Origin: DSWT01 sp035420085
GTDB lineage: Bacteria > Chloroflexota > Anaerolineae > B4-G1 > SLSP01
NCBI GenBank assembly: GCA_035420085.1
Contig: DAOLUH010000007.1
Coordinates: 72,408-136,407, forward strand
Direction: 5' to 3'
Length of the DNA: 64,000 nt
In this document: positions 42,680-50,945 of the stretch, piece by piece
Numbering within the stretch: position 1 is the first letter of the stretch
Layout: the number at the start of each line of letters is the position of its first letter
Notes under the pieces: generated by a model
Databases searched by the model: none
Told to the model about the DNA's origin: nothing
The model's input: the letters and a program-made list of their open reading frames with translations, nothing else
Position numbers and translations under genes: made by a program

Positions 42680-44485
42680 TTATTCTACCTCCATCGGCGG
42701 CTGATAATCCGGCGATTGGTGGCGGAAATACGTGTTGTACAGTTCCGCGTAATGTCCGCCCTGTGCCATGAGGCCATTGTGCGTTCCCTCTTCGATGATG
42801 CGCCCGTGATCCATCACAATGATACGGTCGGCGTGTTTGATGGTGGAGAGGCGGTGCGCGATGATGATGGCGGTGCGGTCGCGCATCAACGTTTCCAGCC
42901 CTTCCTGGATTTGCGTCTCGGTGAAGGGGTCTACGCTGGCGGTGGCCTCGTCCAACACGAAGATGGACGGCGCTTTGAGCAGCACGCGCGCCAGCGCCAC
43001 CAACTGTCGCTGTCCCATCGAGAGATTCGCCCCGCGCTCGCCCACGTCCGTATCAATCCCATTGGGCAGATCGGCGACCCAATCGCCGTGGCTGATGCGT
43101 CGCGCGGCCTCCAATACCTGGGTGTCGTCGGCGTCCGGCTGGCCGTAGCGGATGTTGTCCTTCACTGTGCCGGAGAAGAGGAACGGCTCCTGCGGCACGA
43201 GGCCGATGTGGCGACGATACTGCCCCAAATCCAGGGCGCGGATGTCGCGCCCGTCTACCAAAAGCTGCCCGCCCTGGAATTCGTAGAAGCGCGTGGTCAG
43301 CCGGGCAAGGCTGCTCTTGCCCGCGCCCGTGTGCCCAACGATCGCCACCGTCTCTTTGGGGCGGATCTCCAGCGAGAAATCGGGCAGCACAATCTCGTCG
43401 CCAGTGTAGCTGAAGCGCAGATGGCGAAACTCGATGCGTCCCTCGACGGACTCCACCGGTTCCGCCGCCGTCTGCACGACCTTCGGCTCGGCGTCAATCA
43501 GCGCGAAGACCCGTTCCGCCGCTGAAAGCCCATCCTGGAACTGGCTCCAGAACGAGGCGATGTTGATAAGTGGCCACCAGAAGAAGCCGACGGCCTGCAT
43601 GAAAAGATACCAGTTGCCGGGGCTGACGCCGGTGCGCGTTGCCAGACCGCTGGTATAGAGCACAATCGCCGTCCCCAGACCGGAGGCCATCGCCATCACC
43701 GGAAAAATGGCGTTCATTGTGATGTCGCGCTTTAGCCCCACCTGGTAGGATTGCCGGTTGTTTTTGGCGAAGGTGGCGTAGATGGCCGGCTCCTGGCGGA
43801 AGCTTTTGGCGACGACGATGCCGCTGATGGATTCCTGGATTTGCGCGTTGATCGTCGCGTTGACGCGGCGCGATTGCTGCGTCACCTTGCGGGCGATACG
43901 GCGGAAGCTGAGCGCCACCGCCACCGCGACGGGCGAGATGCCGATCAGCAGCAGTGTCAGCCACGGATTGATGTTGAAGAGCCACACAGCCAAAATCACA
44001 ACCAGCAACACCTGGCTGATGAGGTCCGTCACCAGAGCGACAACATTGGAAAAGTCCTGCGTGTCCGAGGTGACGCGGCTGACGATTTTGCCGGATGGGT
44101 GCTCATCGAAGAAAGACAAATCATGCTTCACAGTCGCGTCGAACACGTCCTCGCGCACTTTGAGCACCACGTCGCCGATGACCTTCGCCGATTCCATACG
44201 GCGGACGTAGTTGGCGATCCACGCGATGACGTTGAGCGCCAGCACCGCCCCGACGAGCAACGCAATCGTCTGCGTTGTCGGGCGCTGTCCCACCAAATCA
44301 ATCCCCCGCGCGATGAGGATGGGCGAAGCGGTGCTGGTCGCCGAGTTCAGCAGCAGCAGCACGCCGATTCCTCCCATCTGCTTCGCATAAGGGCGGAAAT
44401 AATCCACGATGCGCTGCACCAGCGCCTTGTCGCTATAATTGCGGTCGTAACTTTCAGTATCGAGACCATCCAGGATAAAACCCAT
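42680..44485 (-). CDS. ABC exporter half (MsbA/MDR type), second subunit
   Basis: A 601-residue protein with six membrane helices (residues about 40-330) and an ATPase domain: Walker A GHTGAGKSSL, signature LSMGQRQLVALARVLL, Walker B IFVLDEATASVD and the His switch IAHRLSTIKHAD. With the gene at 45051 it probably forms a heterodimer exporting drugs, lipids or peptides. GTGAGG precedes ATG 44485. The pair is interrupted by the four-helix-bundle gene. Confidence 0.9.
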   Translation of the reverse strand: MGFILDGLDTESYDRNYSDKALVQRIVDYFRPYAKQMGGIGVLLLLNSATSTASPILIARGIDLVGQRPTTQTIALLVGAVLALNVIAWIANYVRRMESAKVIGDVVLKVREDVFDATVKHDLSFFDEHPSGKIVSRVTSDTQDFSNVVALVTDLISQVLLVVILAVWLFNINPWLTLLLIGISPVAVAVALSFRRIARKVTQQSRRVNATINAQIQESISGIVVAKSFRQEPAIYATFAKNNRQSYQVGLKRDITMNAIFPVMAMASGLGTAIVLYTSGLATRTGVSPGNWYLFMQAVGFFWWPLINIASFWSQFQDGLSAAERVFALIDAEPKVVQTAAEPVESVEGRIEFRHLRFSYTGDEIVLPDFSLEIRPKETVAIVGHTGAGKSSLARLTTRFYEFQGGQLLVDGRDIRALDLGQYRRHIGLVPQEPFLFSGTVKDNIRYGQPDADDTQVLEAARRISHGDWVADLPNGIDTDVGERGANLSMGQRQLVALARVLLKAPSIFVLDEATASVDPFTETQIQEGLETLMRDRTAIIIAHRLSTIKHADRIIVMDHGRIIEEGTHNGLMAQGGHYAELYNTYFRHQSPDYQPPMEVE

Positions 44486-44510
44486 TGTTTACCTCACGAA
44501 ATTGTTTTTC

Positions 44511-44532
44511 TAAAACGTAAAACGTAAAACGC
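44511..44532. repeat. TAAAACG heptamer repeat, right flank of the four-helix-bundle gene
   Basis: TAAAACGTAAAACGTAAAAC and GC: three units. Its complement is present at 45017-45053, so the gene at 44548-44997 is bracketed by inverted copies. Confidence 0.85.
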
Positions 44533-44547
44533 AAATGGAGCGCCGGG

Positions 44548-44997
44548 TTAAAAATCGAGTTCGCTGGCGACCAGGTATGGCTCTGGCTCTTCCTTCAGGA
44601 TTTGCTGACGTTGCTGTGGGATCATCGTCAGCAGCAGACGGATGATGTTGCTGGGCAGATCGAATCGCTGCGCGACAATATCTTCACCCAGGATATGCCG
44701 AGCCTTGTAATACCAATCGCGGCTTTCACGTGCTGAACCCAGAGCGTATTCATAAAAACGTGCGCGATCTTTGCCGGTACCGCGTGAGTAACCTTCTGCC
44801 AGATTTGCGCTGATTGAACCGATAGCGCGATACAATTGATCGGATACTCCAAACGTGCGACGATCTTGCATCAACTTGGTAATATCGTCCCAACTTACAT
44901 CTGCTAAAAACAAACTCAGCCGGTATCCTACCATCTTCCACAGCGAATCCTCCTTAAACGCCGCCGGCACCCTATTCTCCCACTCCGCAATATCCAT
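44548..44997 (-). CDS. Four-helix-bundle protein (23S rRNA intervening-sequence type)
   Basis: A 149-residue protein with the family core LYRAIGSISANLAEGYSRGT followed by FYEYALGSARESRDWYYKAR. These S23/IVP-type bundles are encoded in 23S rRNA intervening sequences of some bacteria and as free genes in many others. A related fold serves as the accessory protein of diversity-generating retroelements. No retroelement is here. It lies between the two ABC exporter genes and is flanked by inverted heptamer repeats. AAAGGAGG precedes ATG 44997. Confidence 0.9.
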   Translation of the reverse strand: MDIAEWENRVPAAFKEDSLWKMVGYRLSLFLADVSWDDITKLMQDRRTFGVSDQLYRAIGSISANLAEGYSRGTGKDRARFYEYALGSARESRDWYYKARHILGEDIVAQRFDLPSNIIRLLLTMIPQQRQQILKEEPEPYLVASELDF

Positions 44998-45016
44998 CAC
45001 TTCCTCCTTTACGCCT

Positions 45017-45053
45017 CACGTTTTACGTTTTACGCTTTACGTTTTACGCTTTA
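45017..45053. repeat. TAAAACG heptamer repeat, left flank of the four-helix-bundle gene
   Basis: Five degenerate units (read on the minus strand as TAAAGCG, TAAAACG, TAAAGCG, TAAAACG, TAAAACG). The first supplies the TAA stop of the upstream ABC gene. Confidence 0.9.
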
Positions 45054-46805
45054 GTCGTATCTTGCGAAGATTTGGCGATATGGTGCGCAGCGGACCATCA
45101 GTTCCTCGTGGTTGCCTTGATCAATTAACTCACCGCGCCGCAGCACCAGGATACGGTCGGCCCAGCGGATCTGGCTGAGGCGATGGGTGATAATGAACGT
45201 GGTGCGCTCGCGACTAATGCGGCGCATGGCGCGTTGAATCTGGTCTTCGGTGGCGCTGTCAATGGCGCTGGTGCTGTCGTCGAGGATGAGGATGCGCGGG
45301 TCGGTGAGGAACGCGCGGGCGATGGCAATGCGCTGCCGTTGTCCGCCGGAGAGCGTCACGCCGCGCTCGCCGACTTCGGTGGCGTAGCCGTTGGGGAAGC
45401 TCATAATGAAATCGTGCGCCTGCGCCTCGCGCGCCGCCTCCTCGATGGCCTCCTGCGTCGCGTTCGCACAGCCAAAAGCGATGTTTTCCGCCAGCGTGCG
45501 CGAGAAGAGGAACACGTCCTGCTCAATCGTGGAGATTTGCGAGCGCAGCGCCTCCAGGCTCCAATCGCGCACATCCACGCCATCCACCAGCACCCGCCCG
45601 CCGTCCACGTCGAAGATGCGGTTGATCAACTGTGTGAGCGTCGTCTTGCCGGAGCCGGTCTGCCCGACGATGGCGATGGTCTCGCCGGGATTCACGCGGA
45701 AGCTGATGTTCTTGAGCATACAGTCTTCGTTGTAGCCAAAGCAGACGTTCTCGAAGGCCACCTCACCGCGCATCGGTTGGGCATAGCCACCCACGTTCTC
45801 GTCCATGTCGGTTTCGGTGTTGATGAGTTTCAGGATGCGTTCGGCGCTGGCGACGCCCATCTGCACCAGGTTGAAGGTGAAGATCGAGATGAACGTAGGG
45901 AAGCGCAGCGTGCCGAGCAATCCCATAAAGGTGACAACTTGCCCCATCGTCAGCGTGCCTTCGCGCCACAACAGTAAAGCCTGCAACAGGCCGCCGGCCC
46001 ATGCCAGGCCAAACATCAACAGCGGCCAGTAACGCGCTTCAATAATGCCCTGCTGGACGTAGTAATCGCGGAACAGGCGCGCGTTGCGGGCGAAGTTCCA
46101 CCATTCCTGCTTCTCCTGTGCGTTGGCCTTCACCACTTCAATGCCGGCGACGGCTTCCGCCAGCCGCGCGTTCATCACGCCAAACTGCTCGCGTTGCGCC
46201 ATGCTCACCGGTTTGAGCCGCCGGTTGTAGTCGTACACTGTGACCATGAGCGCGATGGTGAAGAGGAAAGGGACCAGCAGCAGGCGCGTGTCAATGCGTC
46301 CCATCATAATCACCGGGATGACTAATGCCATCAGGGAGTCAACGATGAGCATCACGCCAGGGCTGAACATCGCGTTGAGCATCCGCACATCGTTGGTGGC
46401 GCGCGCCATAATGTCGCCGATGCGCTGCCGCCCGTGGAAGGTCTGGCTTTTGCCGAGCAGGCTGACGTACAACTCGTCGCGGGCGTCGCGCTCAATGAGC
46501 TGCGCGATGAATGATGAAGAGAAGTTGCGGAACAGCCCGGTCAACCCCTGGCTCATCGCCGAGCCGAACGCGCCCAACGCTACCGTCAGCAGCGCCGCCG
46601 AGGTCCAGCCCGGCGTCGTGATCACGTCGAAGCCGCGCCCGACGAAGATCTGGATGTAGCTGTATGCTGTGTTGTTGAGGATCGCGCCTACGATCAAGAC
46701 TACCGGGAAGATGGGGTAGCGTATCATGTGCGAGAAGATCCAGCGAATCGGACTGCTGCGATTGTAGTGGTATTCGTTTTCCAGCGTGAACTCGCGTTTT
46801 GTCAA
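45051..46805 (-). CDS. ABC exporter half (MsbA/MDR type), first subunit
   Basis: A 584-residue protein with six membrane helices and an ATPase domain: Walker A GQTGSGKTTL, signature LSGGQRQRIAIARAFL, Walker B ILILDDSTSAID and ITHRLSQIRWAD. The residue after the Walker B Asp is Asp instead of the catalytic Glu, whereas the partner has Glu. That is the asymmetry of heterodimeric exporters with one degenerate site. I place the start at TTG 46805 because GGAGG lies 5 nt upstream. A TTG at 46865 would add 20 residues but has no ribosome site. Confidence 0.88.
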   Translation of the reverse strand: MTKREFTLENEYHYNRSSPIRWIFSHMIRYPIFPVVLIVGAILNNTAYSYIQIFVGRGFDVITTPGWTSAALLTVALGAFGSAMSQGLTGLFRNFSSSFIAQLIERDARDELYVSLLGKSQTFHGRQRIGDIMARATNDVRMLNAMFSPGVMLIVDSLMALVIPVIMMGRIDTRLLLVPFLFTIALMVTVYDYNRRLKPVSMAQREQFGVMNARLAEAVAGIEVVKANAQEKQEWWNFARNARLFRDYYVQQGIIEARYWPLLMFGLAWAGGLLQALLLWREGTLTMGQVVTFMGLLGTLRFPTFISIFTFNLVQMGVASAERILKLINTETDMDENVGGYAQPMRGEVAFENVCFGYNEDCMLKNISFRVNPGETIAIVGQTGSGKTTLTQLINRIFDVDGGRVLVDGVDVRDWSLEALRSQISTIEQDVFLFSRTLAENIAFGCANATQEAIEEAAREAQAHDFIMSFPNGYATEVGERGVTLSGGQRQRIAIARAFLTDPRILILDDSTSAIDSATEDQIQRAMRRISRERTTFIITHRLSQIRWADRILVLRRGELIDQGNHEELMVRCAPYRQIFARYD

Positions 46806-46894
46806 GGCAACCTCCGGCAGGGCTTCTTTCTGTGTATGTAGCGGAAAGATAGATACATAATCCAAGTTGCCACTTGCACACTCAAGCTATCATA

Positions 46895-46965
46895 GGACGC
46901 AGATGAACTCGGATTTCACGGATAAAAAACAAGAAAAATCCGTGTGCTCCGTGCAATCCGTGTCC
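46895..46965. repeat. ACGGAT-type repeat folded as a hairpin
   Basis: GGACGCAGATGAACTCGGAT (start of the left arm, 46895-46923) is partly complementary to ATCCGTGTGCTCCGTGCAAT (start of the right arm, 46938-46965). It lies in the 321-bp gap between divergent genes. Apart from this and the promoter at 47055, nothing is seen there. Confidence 0.75.
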
Positions 46966-47054
46966 TACATTCTGAAATTATGAGGTAGGTAGCAACTCAA
47001 GTGACATATTATCCCATGCATTGCGGAAAACGCGAAATAGCCTGAAGCCTGAAT

Positions 47055-47082
47055 TTGACGCCACAGCAAGCCTGACTATACT
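47055..47082 (+). promoter_or_regulatory. Sigma70-type promoter of the membrane protein at 47127
   Basis: TTGACG (47055-47060) and TATACT (47077-47082) with 16-bp spacing, about 38 nt before the ATG. Confidence 0.65.
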
Positions 47083-47126
47083 TTGCTGCAGGAAAAGGAC
47101 AGCGACGATGTACAGGAGGGGTGTCT

Positions 47127-48269
47127 ATGTTATCTGTGAATCTAACCACGCTTGAATCCATTCTCCTCTTGGCTGTGGGATGGATTTTCATTTGGTGGGC
47201 TTCTTTGCTCATTCACGCGCAGTTCATCGAGCAGGACCGCTCGAACGCTCAACCTCTTCTTGCAGATCCGGTATACTACGAGTATTTCTGTTCAAACGGA
47301 CATTACTTGGGCAAACAAGAGCCGCCGCCTGGAACGCTGTGCGCTCTATGTCTGACGCGCGGATATATTCGCGCCGTATGCTACCGGGATGGGGTTGAAC
47401 ACGAAGCCCGGTTTGTCAATAACGCGCCGCCCTATAAAATTGAGTGTCCGAAGCATGGGACGCATACCGTTTCTTATTTTACGCGGGGCAACCGTCAGAT
47501 TACGCAGAGCGAATGGTTGGAGCTTAACCGCGCCAGATTTCTGCCGACGCCATTGCCGGTGTCTGACCCTTTGCCAGCGTCCTTGATGCCGTGGGCGCTG
47601 GCGAGTGGGGTGTCCCTGCAACTTCAACCGCCGGTACAACGTCGGATCAAGAAATTGGAAAGCGTCTTGGAAGGCAATCTCCAGGCTCTACCCGCGCTCA
47701 TTGCGCGCCGACATCGCGCAGCGCGTATGACGACCATCGGTGGGATCGTGATAAGCGTGCTTTTGCTCCTGTTGATCTGCGTTGTGTTATCCACACCCGT
47801 GAACTTACTGTTTAATCCGTCCGCTGTGTTGTACCAGTTTCCGTCAACCGCCTTATGGGCCAGCAAGGTCTTGTTCTCCATTCTGATTGTCTTTCTGCCG
47901 TTGCTATATCTTCTCACTCGCCGTGAGTCTGTCGCCCGGCCTGTCCCGCGACAGGAGATTCGCCTGTCCTTGCTGCTCGCGGAACTGTTTGTTTTGGTCG
48001 CGCTCCCGCTCCTTTTTCGTGGACGGGTTAACCCCTATGAGGTCATGTTGGGGCTGGTGCTGGCGATTGTTGTCGAAGTGATTGCCGGGGCGTTTGAAAG
48101 GCACCTCGACCTCAAGGGCTTGCAACAACAAGAGGCGCACTTCAGAGACGAACTAAGGGACGTGCAGGCAAGCTTGAAGAACATTGCTGACGCTACAGCT
48201 TTTGTGTCTGAGCGGGATAAGGAGATCGCTGCGCAGCCTCCTCAACCGCCGCCAGATCCGGCTACATAA
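47127..48269 (+). CDS. Hypothetical multi-pass membrane protein with a cysteine motif
   Basis: A 380-residue protein. The first helix (LESILLLAVGWIFIWWASLL) is followed by a soluble region with CSNGHYLGKQEPPPGTLCALC, a possible zinc site (Cys about 54, 71, 74). Further helices are at about 200-220, 245-262 and 280-320. The C-terminal part is charged and helical (LQQQEAHFRDELRDVQASLK) and probably a coiled coil. No family recognised. AGGAGG lies 7 nt before ATG 47127. Confidence 0.7.
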   Translation: MLSVNLTTLESILLLAVGWIFIWWASLLIHAQFIEQDRSNAQPLLADPVYYEYFCSNGHYLGKQEPPPGTLCALCLTRGYIRAVCYRDGVEHEARFVNNAPPYKIECPKHGTHTVSYFTRGNRQITQSEWLELNRARFLPTPLPVSDPLPASLMPWALASGVSLQLQPPVQRRIKKLESVLEGNLQALPALIARRHRAARMTTIGGIVISVLLLLLICVVLSTPVNLLFNPSAVLYQFPSTALWASKVLFSILIVFLPLLYLLTRRESVARPVPRQEIRLSLLLAELFVLVALPLLFRGRVNPYEVMLGLVLAIVVEVIAGAFERHLDLKGLQQQEAHFRDELRDVQASLKNIADATAFVSERDKEIAAQPPQPPPDPAT

Positions 48270-48298
48270 GGTGAGTGCGCGTTGTGGATAACATCCAG

Positions 48299-48371
48299 TA
48301 CCCCTGCAAGGACTTGAACCTTGATAACAGGTTTAGGAAACCTGCGTTCTATCCGATTGAACTACAGGGGC
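48299..48371 (-). tRNA. tRNA-Arg(CCT)
   Basis: The minus strand folds as a full cloverleaf: acceptor GCCCCTG/CAGGGGT, D stem GTTC/GAAC, anticodon stem CAGGT/ACCTG with loop TTCCTAA (anticodon CCT), T stem CAAGG/CCTTG with loop TTCAAGT. The discriminator base is A. The CCA end is not encoded. It reads AGG codons. Confidence 0.95.
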
Positions 48372-48390
48372 GACGGCGGCATTATAACAT

Positions 48391-48442
48391 GTAAAACGTA
48401 AAAACGTAAGGGCCTCTTTTACGCATGACGTTTAACGTTTTA
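48391..48442. repeat. TAAAACG repeat with inverted partner upstream of mtnA
   Basis: GTAAAACGTAAAAACGTAAG (48391-48410) faces CTTTTACGCATGACGTTTAA and further bases (48415-48442). Same unit as around the four-helix-bundle gene at 44.5-45.0 kb. Confidence 0.75.
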
Positions 48443-48460
48443 TACCGACAAGGAGCACTG

Positions 48461-49516
48461 ATGACAACATACCATGCGATCGAATGGCGAGAGGAAGGCA
48501 AGCTGCGTCTGATTGATCAACGGCGGCTGCCGCACGAACTGGTTTACTGCGACTATACGGGCTACCGCGAGGTTGCCTTCGCTATCCGTGATATGGTCGT
48601 GCGCGGCGCGCCGGCCATTGGCATCACGGCGGGGTACGGGATGGCGTTAGCGGCGCTTTACGGCTCTAGCGTTGATGCGGATGCGCTCCGCGCCGACTTG
48701 CGCGCCGCCGATGCAGTGCTGCGCGCCGCCCGACCTACTGCCGTCAACCTCTTCTGGGCGTTGGAGCGCGTGCTGCGTCGCGCTTTTGATCCTGCGCTGG
48801 ATACCGTCGTCGCCATCCGCGAGGCTGTGCTGGCGGAAGCGCACGCAATTTACGCGCTTGAGGCAGCTTCCAACTTCCGCATCGGGCAAAATGCGCTGCC
48901 TTTGGTGCCAGCCGGGGCGAAAATCATCCACCACTGCAACACCGGCCCCCTGGCGACCGGCGAATACGGTACTGCGCTGCGCGTCATCACCGCCGCGCAC
49001 GAGGCCGGGAAGGGCGTGTTCGCCTACGTGGACGAAACTCGTCCGCGCTTGCAAGGCGCGCGCCTCACCGCCTGGGAACTGGAACAGTGGGGCGTGCCGT
49101 ATACTATCATCGTTGATGGGGCTGCCGCGCACATCATGCGCACCATCGGCATTGATCTCTGCGTTGTCGGCTGCGACCGCATCGCCGCCAACGGCGACAC
49201 GGCCAACAAGATCGGCACGTACAGCCTGGCATTGGCGGCCCAAGCCCATCATGTGCCATTCTACGTCGTCGGCCCCACCAGCACCATTGATATGACGTTG
49301 GCTTCCGGCGACGACATCCCCATTGAGCAGCGGCCCGCCGAGGAGGTCACGCGCTTCGAGGCGTGCCAGATCGCGCCCGCCGGTGCGCCCGCGACCAACT
49401 TTGCTTTCGACGTGACGCCGGCGGCCTACATCACGGCGATCATCACTGAGCGTGGCGTCGTATATCCTCCCTTTCAAGAGAATCTCGCTCGCCTGATGGA
49501 GCAGAAGTTGCCATAA
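48461..49516 (+). CDS. mtnA: S-methyl-5-thioribose-1-phosphate isomerase
   Basis: A 351-residue protein of the eIF2B-like family with the MtnA pattern: VVRGAPAIGITAGYGMALA, IIHHCNTGPLATGEYGTALR (catalytic Cys), DETRPRLQGARLTAWELEQW and VVGCDRIAANGDTANKIGTY (catalytic Asp). It turns the product of MtnP into methylthioribulose-1-phosphate. The other salvage genes are not in the window. AAGGAG precedes ATG 48461. Confidence 0.95.
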   Translation: MTTYHAIEWREEGKLRLIDQRRLPHELVYCDYTGYREVAFAIRDMVVRGAPAIGITAGYGMALAALYGSSVDADALRADLRAADAVLRAARPTAVNLFWALERVLRRAFDPALDTVVAIREAVLAEAHAIYALEAASNFRIGQNALPLVPAGAKIIHHCNTGPLATGEYGTALRVITAAHEAGKGVFAYVDETRPRLQGARLTAWELEQWGVPYTIIVDGAAAHIMRTIGIDLCVVGCDRIAANGDTANKIGTYSLALAAQAHHVPFYVVGPTSTIDMTLASGDDIPIEQRPAEEVTRFEACQIAPAGAPATNFAFDVTPAAYITAIITERGVVYPPFQENLARLMEQKLP

Positions 49517-49603
49517 GCGCCGCGCTACATAGTACCAGCCTCCTATTGTAATTCGATTTTGAATCGGTTAGAATGAGGGTAGTTGTGCTGTAGGAGGTAC
49601 AAA

Positions 49604-49750
49604 ATGGTCTATTTGCCCAAAGAAGAAGGCCAGGGATTGGCCGAATATGGCCTGGTCCTGGTTTTGATTGCGGTCGTAGTCGTTCTTGCTGTGATGCTGC
49701 TCGGTCCGTACATCGGGAACCTGTACAGCAGCGTTATGGAAGCCATCTAG
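49604..49750 (+). CDS. Flp/Fap-type pilin subunit
   Basis: A 48-residue peptide reading KEEGQGLAEYGLVLVLIAVV, the Flp-pilin signature in which the prepilin peptidase cleaves just before the hydrophobic segment. Flp pilins build Tad pili. No tad assembly genes are in the window, so it is an orphan subunit. TAGGAGG precedes ATG 49604, and a weak promoter (TTGTAA 49547-49552, TAGAAT 49569-49574) and a strong terminator flank it, so it is transcribed alone. Confidence 0.85.
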   Translation: MVYLPKEEGQGLAEYGLVLVLIAVVVVLAVMLLGPYIGNLYSSVMEAI

Positions 49751-49774
49751 CCGCACACCGACTCGTCTGCTCAA

Positions 49775-49808
49775 CACTCCGCTTTCGCACAGGCGGAGTG
49801 TTTTTTTT
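49775..49808 (+). terminator. Rho-independent terminator of the Flp pilin gene
   Basis: CACTCCGC (49775-49782) pairs with GCGGAGTG (49793-49800) around a 10-nt loop and is followed by eight T. Confidence 0.92.
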
Positions 49809-49820
49809 ATGCGATCTGCC

Positions 49821-50843
49821 TCATTCTCCTAACCAGAGACTCCGGTATACTTTCCACTTCGCTTCATCGGTTTCCCAATACGGGTAAATGGCGACGCCGG
49901 TGACGGTGTTTTTCCACGTGGCCCAGTCGTTCAGACCGGCAATAGTACCCTGCAGACCGCTGCGCATATTCTCTGCCGTGGGGTTGTGTGTGCGGGTGGC
50001 TTCTGCGGAGGTGGGGATGCCGATGAACAGGCGCACATCGGTGTAGACCAACGCGCGGCTTAACGCGATCACCTGGAATTTCGTCCACTGGCGGTACAAA
50101 CCGGGGGTGGGGAGTGCGCTATCGTACACCATCACGGCGATTTCGTCTACCCGCTTGGCGATCTTCTGGTAATACGAGGCGCTCCAGCTCCACTTGCCGA
50201 CGAGTGGCCAGTGGAAGGTCGGAAAGAGCGGCCATATCCGTCGCCCGGCGATGGAGAGTGTGGCATCAGGACCGATAGCGTTGCGCATCTCGTCCAGCAA
50301 CACCAACACGACCTTGTTGCCATCTTCGACCGGCTCAGGGTCGAGGTGTAGCCCATCAAAATTAGCCTCCTGGAGGAGGGAGACGCAAAACTCGATCACC
50401 TCACGGCGGATCGTTTTGCTGTGCAGGTTCATCTGTTGGAGCGGCAGACCGATCCACATCTGCACGTTGAGATCGGGCGCCAGGTTTTTGAGGGTGGCGA
50501 CAAACTCTCTTGCGTAACTGTAGGTGGGGTTGAAGGTTCCTTCCGGTCGGTAATAGCTCGTATAGACATAGATGGTGGTGATTTGCTGTTCCGCCAGCGC
50601 GGCGCTCAACGCGTAAATTTCATTCGTGGTGTGTGGGCGACTGACCCATTCCACGCCCAACCACGCGGCGTTCGTCCCCTGGTTGAAGTGTGCGCCGGGA
50701 AAGGTGGATTGCGGGCGAAAGAGGCAGCCCCGTCCCAGCACAATGATCCACAACACCGCGAACGCCCCCAATCGCCATAACAAATCGGCGCGGCGAGACA
50801 TAATGCGCTTTTGCGGACGTTTTTTAGAAGCAGGTTTATTCAT
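49821..50843 (-). CDS. Membrane-anchored GH18-like barrel protein
   Basis: A 340-residue protein with one N-terminal membrane helix (LLWRLGAFAVLWIIVLGRG). It then forms a barrel with ITTIYVYTSYYRPEGTF, NFDGLHLDPEPVEDGN and VDEIAVMVYDS. DGLHLDPEP has the spacing of the D-x-x-D-x-E catalytic strand of GH18 chitinases, but other known GH18 motifs are not evident. Start choice: ATG 50843 lies next to a tandem repeat and has no ribosome site, and ATG 50801 is an alternative. Confidence 0.65.
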   Translation of the reverse strand: MNKPASKKRPQKRIMSRRADLLWRLGAFAVLWIIVLGRGCLFRPQSTFPGAHFNQGTNAAWLGVEWVSRPHTTNEIYALSAALAEQQITTIYVYTSYYRPEGTFNPTYSYAREFVATLKNLAPDLNVQMWIGLPLQQMNLHSKTIRREVIEFCVSLLQEANFDGLHLDPEPVEDGNKVVLVLLDEMRNAIGPDATLSIAGRRIWPLFPTFHWPLVGKWSWSASYYQKIAKRVDEIAVMVYDSALPTPGLYRQWTKFQVIALSRALVYTDVRLFIGIPTSAEATRTHNPTAENMRSGLQGTIAGLNDWATWKNTVTGVAIYPYWETDEAKWKVYRSLWLGE

Positions 50844-50845
50844 AG

Positions 50846-50945
50846 ATGTTGGGCTGGAAGCTGGATACTGGAAGCTGGCTACTGAATGTGTAATTCGCAA
50901 TTCGCCGATTCGCTCATTCGCTCATTCGCTCATTCGCCCATTGGC
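50846..50945. repeat. GGAAGCTGG and TCATTCGC tandem repeats, reaching into mfd
   Basis: GGCTGGAAGCTGGATACTGG plus a third unit is followed by ATTCGC units (GATTCGCTCATTCGCTCATT and two more). The second set contains the mfd stop codon (TGA at 50930-50932, minus strand) and its last codons. Confidence 0.85.

Noticed and set aside
44548..44997. Accessory protein of a diversity-generating retroelement
   Set aside because: No reverse transcriptase and no template/variable repeat pair occurs near the four-helix-bundle gene.
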